This document shows positions 13,245 through 23,795 of a stretch of DNA of 64,000 bases, piece after piece. Both the position numbers and the translations under genes were made by a program. Each line of letters begins with the position of its first letter. Position 1 is the first letter of the stretch. The notes under the pieces were generated by a model, which was given only the letters and a program-made list of their open reading frames with translations, was not told the DNA's origin and searched no databases. Origin of the DNA: Allodiplogaster sudhausi (lineage: Eukaryota; Nematoda; Chromadorea; Rhabditida; Diplogasteridae); assembly GCA_945643635.1 (NCBI GenBank), contig CALZFC010000033.1:720001-784000 (forward strand), written 5' to 3'.

Positions 13245-16200
13245 GGAGACAAACATAAGACATAACACCAATAGAAGAAAAAGAGAGGGAGAGAGACGGA
13301 GAAAGAGGGGAAAAAGGAAAAAATAGGTGAACAAGCTTACCAGTAGTAAATCTGATCACGCGCAATTGTGCACATTGCCTGGCCGTAGCAGAAGAGGGCG
13401 AGCGGAGTGAAGGAGAGCTTCTGGCCACAGCAGTAACCCATTCGAGCCATGACTGGGTTGATTAGATCGATGAACAACTCACTCAGCTGCAAAGAAGGTT
13501 TGTTGAGATAGAAAAGAAGTGGTCGAGAAGAAAGAAATGAGGACCTTCGTGGAGTACTTGTAGACCTTGGAGTTCTTCCGATTGTACAGCCAAGCGTTGT
13601 CGAACATCAGCCACATGTCATCACAGAATTGCCATGGATTTGTGTAAGCGCCCGAGTCGAGTTTCTGGCCGACCGTCTGCAGATCCATCGGCTGCTTCAC
13701 AATGTCGAAGTAGTCAGGGATGTTCAGCGCAATCGGATCAACCTCAAACAGTTCAGAGTTCGAAAAACAGCTCAAACTATGTTGAAAAAATTTAAACAAT
13801 ATATATATATATATATATCTTTTTTAACAATGGAAATGACAATCTAACGGGTATGCGGAACGGCATTCCATCATCGGAAGAGTCGAGTCGCTCCCAGACT
13901 GGCTTCAGGTGCCTCCTCAGCTCATCCGCATCGATTGTCCTCTCTTCTCCAGGAGGTGGTGAAGGCTCTTTCTTGACGGGAGGACCCGAGTCTGCGGCGC
14001 GTGATGTGTTGGAAGAAGTGGAAGGGGCAGATGAAGTAGAGGGAGTCTGCTGGGAAGGATCCGGCTTAATGGAAGCTCCGCCCCCGCCAGAGTCTCGGCC
14101 ACCCTTTCCCATCGAAGTTGAACTGGTCGAAGCCGAAGATGGACCGGCAGATGCTGCAAAGAACCAATTCTATGTAACATTGGTCTGTAAATTAATTATT
14201 TTCTTCATACACAAACACTAATAGTAAATCGCTCGGCAAAGGGGAAAAACGAACGTTCGCAAGCTTCCTCCTTGACATTGCAGGCCATTCCGTTGACTTG
14301 CAAGTTGCTGCCTCCTCCGTTGGCTCTCGGAGAGTCGGCGGGTTCAAGCTTAGGCTGCATCGATCCATTGAGAGTGGTGGCAATGGAAGAAGTGGGCAGG
14401 GAAGGGCCATCCGAGGGGGCAGCCGAGTGTCTTCCGGTGGATACGGAACTGGGAGTGGAGGAAGGAGGAATGGAAGGAAGGGCACTTGACGAAGAGTTCA
14501 TCCATCCAGGCGTCATGTGAGAATTCCCAGGCTGAAAACATTATCTTGTAAATGATTGTATAAATGAAACGGCTAAAAAAAAGAAAAAAAAGAAGCTTCT
14601 CTGCCTTCATAATTGTCTCTTTCTCTAATCACTTTTTCACTCTCCATCACTTGCCATATGCATATGCTGGTCATGTTGCATGTTGCCGAAGGGAGGTGCC
14701 TGACCATCCGAACTGGTAGGCATGCCCATTCCAGACGTGCCGGGTCTGATTGGCGGGCCTCCCGCGGGCCCCGGCGGGGGTGCTATGCCCTGTTCAGACA
14801 GCCGCTTTTGCTTCTTCTCCTGCAGTTCCTTCTGGATCTTGTAGATCTTCTCCGCCAGGAGGTGGTAGTATTCTTCCTGCAAATGGTCATAATTATTGAA
14901 TAGCCTGAAATAGCGCCTATCGAGAGTTGAAAGCGGAATCAGAATGCAGAAAGAAAGACTGCTCACTCGATCCTCAGCCGTCTCGAACATCTCCTTCTCG
15001 ACCTTGCGTGCATATTGGATGAGATCCTTGATCCTCTGGTCATGCATGGCAGCCGGGTCGGGAGAGGGGAAGATGGCCTTGACGAGTTTTCCAACCAAGT
15101 GGTTCCTCAAGTCACGAGTGACATCCGCATGCCAACTCTTCTGTGTCGATGGTTGTTCTGGTGGTGGCCACGCAGAGAATTCCCCCTCTTTCTGACCGCG
15201 CTGTCCGGCCCCAACCATTCCTCGATTCATTTGCAACGGCGATCGGAATGGATCACTAAAAAGAAGTTTCTTCAATCTAAATAGACGGCTATTACGCAAG
15301 GTCAATTCTTCTTGAGAAAAAAAGATTTATCGCTTCGATTTCATCCATCTGTTATATGGGGAAATACCGTATCCACAAGCAGAAGATGAACTGACGGTTG
15401 CTGGAAGTCATGAAGTAGCTGCGAGGTGCTGGGCTGGACGGGAGATCCGAATAAGTTCTCGATGGATTGGGGTCCGGCCATTTGAAGGGCAGCCGAGGGT
15501 GGCCCCCCTATCCTTCCGTCTGGAGTTGCTCCGAGAGATCCAACCGAACCGGGAGCCATGGAGGGGCCAACCGAGCCGGGCCCGGCTTGCCCTCCGCTTC
15601 CCATTGGCAACAGACCTCCCATGCCCGCCAGTTCGGACACTGCAAAGAAGAGTTGCTATTGAAAAAGATCCTACTCGCAGGAACCACAAACACTGAATAT
15701 TAGTTGTGCACTATTACATTCCTAAGCATGCTCTGGTGGCTAAAGGAGAGAAGGCTCAGAAAAGACGAAGATGCTGCATTGAGAAGCAAGAAAGACTTCG
15801 CAGAAGAGAAGAGCCTGAAGAGCTGAAAAGGAATTACATCGTGCGTGTTGCTGACCGCCGGGAGCATTGGCTTGGATGTTCTTGAGGGGGCGGCAGACGG
15901 GGCAGTCCTCGCGGTTGCAGTTCTTCCAGTGGGCGATGATCTGCCTCGACGATGCGCAGTGGGCAACTGCAAAAGAGAACGAGGAGATGCGACATCCGAA
16001 AGGAAGATCAACTGACAAGTGCACTGCCGCCCGTTGTTACAGGACGTCATGTGTTGCAGCACTTCTTTCATGGTTGAACAGTGAGGCAAATTACAGACAG
16101 AACGATTCGGAGCATCCGCCTAAAGCACTCTTTTACTTCATCGGTTGTCATAGGGCGGGAAAGAAAAGTATATAAGTAAACAAATATCTGTAAAATAAAC

Positions 16201-17358
16201 ACAAAGTAAGATAAGAACTGACCCTTTCTCGCTGCTGGCATTTATGTGCATGTAACAGTAGAACAAGTTGCTGTTGTATCAATTTGCGCTTCTCCGGATC
16301 CTGCGCAGATTGTCCAGGGGTGCCTTGGGGCAAATTAGGAAGAGCGGGAGGTCCTCCAGGCAAGGAGGCACCGCCAACACCAGGCATTGTGCCAGGGGGG
16401 CCTGCCGGGCCGCCTGGCCGCGCACCCGGGGGAAGGCCGTTGGACATCTGCATCGGGCCCTCAAGAACAGCAAGCTGCATGCCGTTTGATATCAACATTC
16501 TTTTATAGTCAATATGCTGAAGAAGGTTTGTTCGCATCAATTCCAACAGTTTCAGATGAACATATTATTGAATAAAATACAAGCAAATAAGACAAGATAT
16601 TTTCGCTAACCGGAGCAGCTCCTCTCAAGTGAGGATGGTTTCCTTGTTGGTGGACGCCCATCTCCATCATCATCTCAACAATTATTCAGTAAGGACTTCC
16701 CAACAGAATCGGTCAACGAAGAGCTTCACTAATGGAGGGGGGATTCAAGCGTAAGTGATTGGAAACCTGGTAAGAGTAAACCTGAGGTTGGCCAGGAGCC
16801 ATCATTGGTCCCGAGGAGGGTGGATACTGCGGAGGCTGGCCTCGGCCTCCAGGCATTCCTTGCATTCCATTGTATTGCGCCTGATAACAACAACTGTGTA
16901 CTTTTAAAGACTAAAGGTGCTGACAATTTTGAAAACAAATGGATGCAAAATTCTATGCCCGCCCTATTATGATTTAAACCAATAATATACAGAGACAAAG
17001 AATCATGCGTGCCCGCAATTGAAAAAAAGCCTAATGGTAACATTTAAAAAACGATATCAAGAGGAAAAAACTGTAAAGCGAAAAGAAAGAGACCATCCTA
17101 AGATCTGATGGGAATTCAAATGGCTGATAATGGCAACGCTCTCCCTATGATAATCCGAGCTAGGCACGGCCAACCTGAAGGTATGCTGCCTCTCGCTGCT
17201 GCTGAATACTGTAGGCAGCCTCGGGCGGGTATCCTTGAGGAGTCGGAGGCATCATCGCGTTCCGTAGCATCGGCTGCTGGCCACCAGGAGCCATGCCAGG
17301 GTGCATCATTCCAGCTCAAGACCAACTGTTATATTCCTGAGGGAGTGAGATAGAGAGG

Positions 17359-17403
<45 letters not shown>

Positions 17404-17560
17404 AAACATAAAGCAAAGAAAGAGGGAGAAGGGAAGTAAGAAAGAAAGCACAGAGAGCGAGAAAGGTGAGTAAGAAAGAAAACAGAGAAAGGGAGAGAGA
17501 GAGGGAAAGAGAGAAAGTAACAAACAAGGGGGGGGGGGGAGAGAAAGAGTAAGGTAGAAA

Positions 17561-17594
<34 letters not shown>

Positions 17595-18838
17595 AAAAAA
17601 ATGAAAATGTCGACAGACCATGCTGCGCCCTCATGGCGGCGGCCGCGCGTTGATTGATGGCAGCTCCATTCGGCATGATCTGGGCATTGGCGGGTGCTCC
17701 TCTGCCCATGGCATTGGGGGCTCTCTGCTGCGCCTGCTGAGCTGGCTGCTGTTGCATGTAAGCGGGAGGACGAGCATGGGAAGTGGCTTGGTAGCCGTAT
17801 GCAGCGGGAGGAATGCCTGGAGGGGCGCCTCCCATCATCTGGCTAGGCCCCCCGTACTGGCCTGGCCCACTCATCTGTGGCTGCCCACCGTTGCCATCTC
17901 CGTACATGCCTGGCGGCCCGCCACTTCCAGGCGGCCTCATCTGCCCTACATTCATCCCTTGCCTTCCTCCGCCTGGCGCTCCCTGCGGCCCCGGAGGAGA
18001 CAACATCGTAGAGCCAGGCGGCATTGGACTCCTCAAGCTATTCATCATCCTTATACAGTAATACAGAATAAGCAGCCGAACCACGATATATTTAAAAGCA
18101 ATGTACAGTTTCAAAAATAAAATAAAAAAATGTCACAATCTAAAAAAAAATAAGGATGAAAATATGAGAGAGAGAAAAATTGAAGAAAAAAAGTGTGGAA
18201 TCAAACCTGCTGGGATAGCTGGATGGAGGATACGGCGGCCGAGGAGAATTCATAGAGGCAGAGTTGGGATTGGAAGGGTTGAGAAGGAGTTCTTGAAGAA
18301 CAGAAGGTTGGGATGAGGGAGGCATCGAGGGGAGGGAACAGGGGACGGATGAGTCTGGCTGCGCCATTCCAAACGAGGAAGACGCCACTCCGCCCGCCGT
18401 CATCTACAACTTCTCTTTTCTTCCAGAACAATAAGACAACACCAAAATGATTAAAACATTAAAAGAATTACAAGAAAAATTTAATTTGGGAAAATGTTTA
18501 TTAAATGAGATAAATGCTAACGGGAGATTGTAGTTGACTCGCTTGCGGAAGAGGATCGAGTCTCTCCAATTCACTAAGACCGACGTCCAAGTCAGAAGAA
18601 TCCACATCTAAATTCAAATAAATAAAATACAAGTAATACAAAAAAGTATGATTTAAAAAAAATAGGAATAAAGCAAAATAATAATATACCTATGGATATA
18701 TGCGCGTAACCAAGGCCCGAAGTTTAAAAATAAAATAGCGTTAAATAAATAAGAAAAAAAGAAAAAAAAGATACCATTCGTGGAAACGAGCTTCTGTTTC
18801 TTGGAGACGGGCTCGTCCATGATGGAAGAGGCAGGCAT
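8275..18838 (-). CDS. CBP/p300 histone acetyltransferase, complete, multi-exon
   Basis: CBP/p300 is a nuclear co-activator that acetylates histones (H3K27, H3K18) and transcription factors. The ATG is at 18836-18838 ([16 protein letters not shown]) and the stop is TAA at 8275-8277. Domains from 5' to 3': an N-terminal acidic segment near 18.5 kb; an LxxLL nuclear-receptor box (LQELL) near 18.3 kb; Pro/Gly/Gln-rich exons 16.6-18.0 kb; TAZ1 ([20 protein letters not shown]) 15.86-16.33 kb; KIX ([18 protein letters not shown]) 14.96-15.19 kb; bromodomain ([13 protein letters not shown]) 13.56-13.93 kb; RING/PHD 12.58-13.11 kb; HAT core ([35 protein letters not shown]) 11.35-12.45 kb; ZZ finger 10.22-10.42 kb; TAZ2 9.8-10.14 kb; and a Q-rich tail with polyglutamine near 8.72 kb, ending in the exon that reads [11 protein letters not shown]. 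The catalytic region has the conserved Trp and Tyr context. I needed no frame breaks. Several introns carry GA/TC tracts. Confidence 0.96.
10752..10888 (+). repeat. Dispersed repeat, copy B, in a CBP intron
   Basis: About 140 bp alignable by eye with the reverse complement of 3574-3713. It sits in the CBP intron between the Lys-rich exon downstream of the HAT core and the next exon (ending ...FEKHKE, resuming VFFTIRL). A weaker third match is at 23195-23217. Confidence 0.6.
11182..11225. repeat. (GA)n microsatellite in a CBP intron
   Basis: About 20 GA units with one interruption. On the CBP sense strand it is (TC)n. Confidence 0.9.
11540..11602. repeat. Duplicated (TC)n block in a CBP intron
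   Basis: Two similar blocks, each a TC run followed by GTTTCTCC-ACCC, lie in tandem within the HAT-region intron. On the CBP sense strand this is GA-rich, the opposite orientation to the tract at 11182-11225. Confidence 0.8.
12486..12566. repeat. Short tandem repeat, about 3 copies, in a CBP intron
   Basis: About three copies of a 27-29 bp unit beginning ACCACTCACTCTC lie beside the exon that encodes the end of the PHD region. Confidence 0.7.
12832..12864. repeat. (TC)n microsatellite in a CBP intron
   Basis: About 16 TC units between two exons of the RING/PHD region. Confidence 0.85.
13203..13240. repeat. (GA)n microsatellite in a CBP intron
   Basis: About 18 GA units in the intron upstream of the RING/PHD exon. 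Confidence 0.9.
17365..17586. repeat. Paired (GA)n tracts in a CBP intron
   Basis: Two (GA)n runs (17365-17401 and about 17560-17586) separated by purine-rich DNA and a G10 run near 17529. The purine bias spans the whole intron between two Pro/Gly/Gln-rich exons. Confidence 0.85.
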
Positions 18839-21509
18839 CGGCAGCCGAGGGAGAGCTGCTTCTGCTCTTCACTGCTCTTCCTCTTCTACTTCACTCTTCG
18901 TACGCGTCGCTTCATGCAATACTCACGCATAGGGAGAGACTCTCTCTCTGCACTCTCCTGCAACCATCTTCATTACAGTAACCAAATACTCCCTGTCGGG
19001 GTGCCAGGCACTTCTGCCAATGCCCCCAAGGCAACCCCCGCCACCCGACCAAGCGGCACGCCAAACACGGAACGAATGCGCGTCCGAGCACACGACGAAG
19101 GACACATTGGTGGTGGTGAAGGCTCGCGCGACTTGGATCGAGAGTGGGTGAGAGAGAATGCGGAAGGGAGAGACGCAGACAAGCAGAGAGAGGAGACAGC
19201 GTGCACAGACAGGAGGGCAACGAACATGACAGACACACTCCCCTTCGCCGAATCGCACAGCCAGGGTGGTGAGCGCAGCATGGCTGCCAAGCCGCTGCGC
19301 TAGGAAAGCATCTCGCAGCGGTGGCCCGCCCCCCTATTGAACTACGGTATAAATGAGCAGAACAAGAGATGCGGTCGCGAGCGGCTAAGGCACAGCTCTT
19401 CGTTAGGACTTCCACACCTGCAGCATGATCTAATTGATCGCCTTAAAAAACTACGGGGTATACCAAAAGCAAATATGCAATAAACAACTATTTAAAAAAT
19501 TTAGAAAATGGAACTAACTCTGAGGAATGGAACATGATTACTCATTTGTAGCCGAAAGCTAACGAAACAAATTATGTTGAGAGCCCACGCTATGTGATGC
19601 ACTCATAAATGGCAAGAAGGCGGAAAAATGCTTCGGTTTTAATAAGAGGTATTTATAAGAGGCATATCAATAATAAGAATATGCTCAAATAGCAATGGGA
19701 AACGATGAAAATACATAAGCGAATCGCGTGTCCACGGCGCTATATCATCACTGCTCTTCTAGTTTGCAGAAATTATAAATGTAAAGCTAGATAGCAGAAA
19801 ATAAAACATTAAAGATTATTTCTGATCGAACTTCGCTGTTATTATACCAGAGGTGGCTAGAAATTCACAACATAATACGCAAATAAGGTGAGTCTTAAGA
19901 CATTCGATGAATTTGCAGTGGAAAATATGCCATATGCATGTTCATGATATCTTTCGAAAGGCGCTTTAAAAGAACATCTATTGTAACTTAATTCGTTACA
20001 TACATCTTGTCGATAGCAATAAACAGCCTTATTTATATTTTCGAAAATCGCGAACTGCATTTAAAAAAAACCTGAAAGTCTTCACGGTGAAGTACATGGT
20101 TTTCAACTTTCCTTCCAATTCTTCGCATAATGCAATTAATAAGGCATTGCAGGTTCAGATATAAAATAAAGAAATAATAATGAGTATAATGAGCAGCAAA
20201 GGCTTGCTAGATTAGAGCAGCGACGCAAGATTTACGCAGGATAGCTTTCCAAATAAAATATGAAATGTTGCATGTAGTAAACTAAATATAAAGAGTAAAA
20301 CTAAATATAAAGAGTAGAAGAATGATTAGTACGCAATAATATATACAAGGCTTAAATGTGTATGTATATATTTGGAACATTGAAGGCTCATATCCTGATG
20401 AGAGCATGCGAAAGAACCGGAGACACGGCCGACGGGAAAAAAATGTGGACGAGCAGGAGTGCCAAATGGGTTGCAGAAAGGAGGCGGTGTAAGACGCAAG
20501 AGGATCGCATGGTGGGTGCGGCGACGTCGGAGAAGGAGGGGCCGAAGAAGAAGGAGGGAAGGGGCGGAGCCAGCTACCGCTCACTCCTCCTGACGATGCT
20601 GCGCCAAGTCAAGCTGTTGCCCATCACTTATCATTCGACGCCTTCTAACCTATCTCGCTCCATTCTTCTGCTCTGTATATACAACGAGAAACACCCGGAT
20701 ATCTGCTCTGTATAGAAATCGAGAAACACCCGGATAGAAGCCAGGGGAAGCACGGAACGGCGAATTTCCCGTTGTGCACCTTCAGCTAGACCAGACATTA
20801 TTTAACTAACTTCGTGGAAAAAATCCAAATTAACAAGGCTGACGTCTTTGGTGGTCTAATATAGTCGTGTAATATTAACCTGTGTAATGTTAACCTAATG
20901 CAAGAATATAGAGACAAAAAGAACATCCCGATTACATCATTCGACGTATCTGCTAAACAATGTGACTATGCATACACAGATAAATCCCAAGTTTATTAGC
21001 ATTATCCTAAACAGCTCAGTATTGCAAGTGAGAGCAAGTTCTTCCGCACCGTAAGTACAATAGTTTTATGTCAGTTAATTAATTGTGCGCTGTAAAATAA
21101 TAAACTTACGATACTCCAGAATTTGGTTACTGCCTTGACTTACATTCCAACAATAAGTATGTATACACATACTAAATTAGCATATAAGAAAGTAACTAGG
21201 GATGCTTTGTTCGTTTACATTTGGAAGTTGATTAATTTTTGACGAGTTGGTACCTGAACAATTCCAAAAATGTGCACACACATACACACAATGTTTCACT
21301 CGTGAAGCGTCACTGGATTCCTCTACGATGGAGTCCAGTATAAAATTTTGAGATGCATAGACTTGGAAGTAGTGAATATATAGATCACTACAGGTAAATT
21401 AATTTGCCGTAGCACACACAAATTATTGCAGTATTTCTCGCAGTCTTAATTTAATATAATTGGGAAAAATTATGGGGTTCCTTGATCTTTTCTTCAAATG
21501 ATTTTTCTT
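18839..21509. other. Upstream region of CBP, no gene supported
   Basis: This holds the presumed CBP promoter and 5' UTR. I see no convincing exon. Two small tandem duplications stand out: an 18-bp unit (AACTAAATATAAAGAGTA type) twice at about 20280-20316, and a unit of about 35 bp ending GAGAAACACCCGGATA twice at about 20668-20738. Minus-strand open frames at 18912-19415 overlap each other in several frames and have no recognisable motif. Confidence 0.5.
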
Positions 21510-22044
21510 CTAATAATTTGATGAGCCAGAGGCCCAACTGTCGAATAAAGCTCCATAAACCGGAGCGAGAGCGAGCAGAGAAGACCAAGTGGTGGGTCTG
21601 ACCGCATCCCTGATGGGAGCTACAGTAGGCATACTCGGATCTTCCATTGGCAACGAGCATGCATCGTCTGTAGGAGATTCAGCTGGCCGGGAGAGCTAAA
21701 CGAGCTTGCCAGTCTACTCAAGCAGCAGCACTCCCCTATCGATGACTTCATCTAGGACATGGGCACCTCTCTCCAGATCGACACCATCAGCCACCATAGA
21801 GAACGGCAAAAAAGGCACACCATGAGGTGCCAGCCGGAAATGGGAATCTTCTCGATCGGATGAAGATGCTGGACGATCTGGTGAGGCCGCAGAGTAGTGA
21901 GAGTCCGTCGTATTCGTCGAAAGCGACACGGAGCACCTCCTTGTAAACGAAGAAGAGGAAGATGAAGAATACGATGAAGAAGAAGTGAGGACTTGGTTCG
22001 TCTGGGGTTCTGGGAGCTTTGTGCAGTCGACAAAAGAATGTCAT
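21510..22044 (-). CDS. Possible small gene or gene fragment, unrecognised
   Basis: Two minus-strand open segments may be exons. The first, about 22000-21720, is a Ser-rich stretch that passes into a more ordinary sequence (HFRLAPHGVPFLPFSMVADG). The second, after an acceptor-like CTCCTACAG, reads MEDPSMPTVAPIRDAVRPTT and runs to a TAG at 21510-21512. I could not fix the joining donor, and I recognise no family. The composition looks more like protein than the surrounding frames, but this may be chance or a decayed gene. Confidence 0.25.
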
Positions 22045-22124
22045 TGTGGAGACGATTGACGAGAGAAAGAGTTAGAAAAACAAAAATTTGCTGTTTTTTT
22101 TAGTCAATTCGAGACTGTATTACG

Positions 22125-22520
22125 CGCAGACCCGACCCGCCCTGGCCCGGTGGGCCGTCGGACCCATCGTTCCGTGGGACCGGGACGAGCCAGGCCGGCC
22201 CGCGGAGTCTTTGGCCATCCCGTAGGCCTGTTTGAGCCTGATTGTTCGAGAATACGTGATCAACTGATTTATTGCATGAGAAACTATTTTACTACTCGCT
22301 TAATTAGGCATAACTACATGTAAACACTTTTAACCATAAAAATGTAAAAAAAAAATTGAGGTAAAAATTTCCCCCCAAATTTTTGAAAATTGGGCTCAAA
22401 AAGGCCTTCGGCCCGGGTTGGGCCCAAAACCCTAAGGCCCGGAAAAGTACAGGCCGGGCAGCCCTATGGGCCGCGCTGGCCCAAAAACGTCAGACCCTTT
22501 AACCGAGCCCGTATTTAAGC
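22125..22520. mobile_element. GC-rich imperfect inverted-repeat element (foldback-like)
   Basis: The left arm (about 22131-22245) and the reverse complement of the right arm (about 22385-22510) share a series of GGCCCGG, TGGGCC, GGCC-TGTT/TTTT and TTTGAGCC blocks in the same order, around an AT-rich centre. The GC-rich arms contrast sharply with AT-rich flanks. This suggests a diverged transposable element with long inverted ends. Termini and target duplication are not resolved. Confidence 0.45.
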
Positions 22521-23194
22521 ATAGGCATAGTTGTTGTGTCCTCGACCTGTGGAAATGATCAAACGACTAAAACTTCACTTTCCGGTGGACAACAAATGAA
22601 AATTAAAAAAAAAAATGAAATTGTGTACCTGGAAGACAAATGTTAGTGAATCGTCCAAATAGTATAATTTGTTTCCTCACATTGAATACTCTCCAAAGAG
22701 CACGTTGTGTTGGCTTATACGGATAAAAATAAAATAAAAAAATAAACACTTTCTAATACACTGTTATGTAAACTCTTGAGTTGTTTTAGAAATATTAAAT
22801 CATCGTTTATGACTTCGTGTACTTCATTCTATGACATAAAAAAAACCACAATTAGAATAGATTAATCTTTAATCTAAACGTTTTTATTGATAAAAGTCTT
22901 ACAATTAGATTAAAACTACGCCCAATGAACATTGTTTGCGAACAAAAAGCATCTGAATTAGATATGTCAACGTGCCTAAGATGTTGAAGGGCCTGTACGA
23001 TTTTTAAGCTTGAATTTCTTTGAAAGTTTTTTTTAGCCGGGAATCTATGCCACTGTCGACTGCTTAGGAAAACAGGGTGGCGTAGGGGGGAGGGGGCGGG
23101 TTGGTGTCCTCAAAGCAAGGTGGGTCGAGTTAAACATAGAATTGTACAACAAAATCTAGGTGGGGATATAGTTTCGAGGCGACACAAAATCAGG

Positions 23195-23217
23195 ATGGGT
23201 CTGTAGAATAAGCTGTA
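23195..23217 (+). repeat. Dispersed repeat, copy C (diverged)
   Basis: A short CAAAATCAGGATGGGTCTGT block matches the 3' end of copies A and B. The G-rich DNA just upstream (23080-23150) may be the remainder of a diverged copy. Confidence 0.4.
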
Positions 23218-23584
23218 CCTTCCTTTTTAACCCCGTTTCCTAGAAAGAATTTTTTTTGCTTAAAACTGCAATGCAGAATAAATTTTTTTTCATTTTTTTA
23301 CGGATAAATTCATGTTTTTTGTTTACTATATTGGTTGTTCTCACTTGTTTGAAAAGAATTTGCGAAAAATTTTAATAATCAGGCCTAAGCTGGCCGGGCC
23401 ATTGATATCTCTAATCTGAAGACGCACATGAAGAAAGGCGAGCTGTTTCCGCTACTTTTCGTGAGAATTGTGGATAATATAGGAATTTAAATTCGAAATG
23501 GACTGTTTTTGTCAGAACTAAAAAAAAAAGAAGCTTATTTCCACAAAATACAGCCTGAACCACTGACAATGAGAAGAAAGTGAG

Positions 23585-23588
<4 letters not shown>

Positions 23589-23633
<45 letters not shown>

Positions 23634-23723
23634 TGAGAAGGAGAGAGAGAGAGAGAGAGAGACAGAGAGAGAGAGAGAGACAGAGAAAGAGAGAGAGAGA
23701 GACAGAGAGAGAGATAGTGAGAA

Positions 23724-23790
<67 letters not shown>

Positions 23791-23795
23791 AGAAA
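23589..23795. repeat. Compound GA microsatellite, about 200 bp
   Basis: Several (GA)n runs separated by GACAGA, GATAGT and GAAAGA interruptions. Long open frames in this stretch (one side all Arg/Glu, the other all Ser/Leu) are products of the repeat. Confidence 0.92.
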
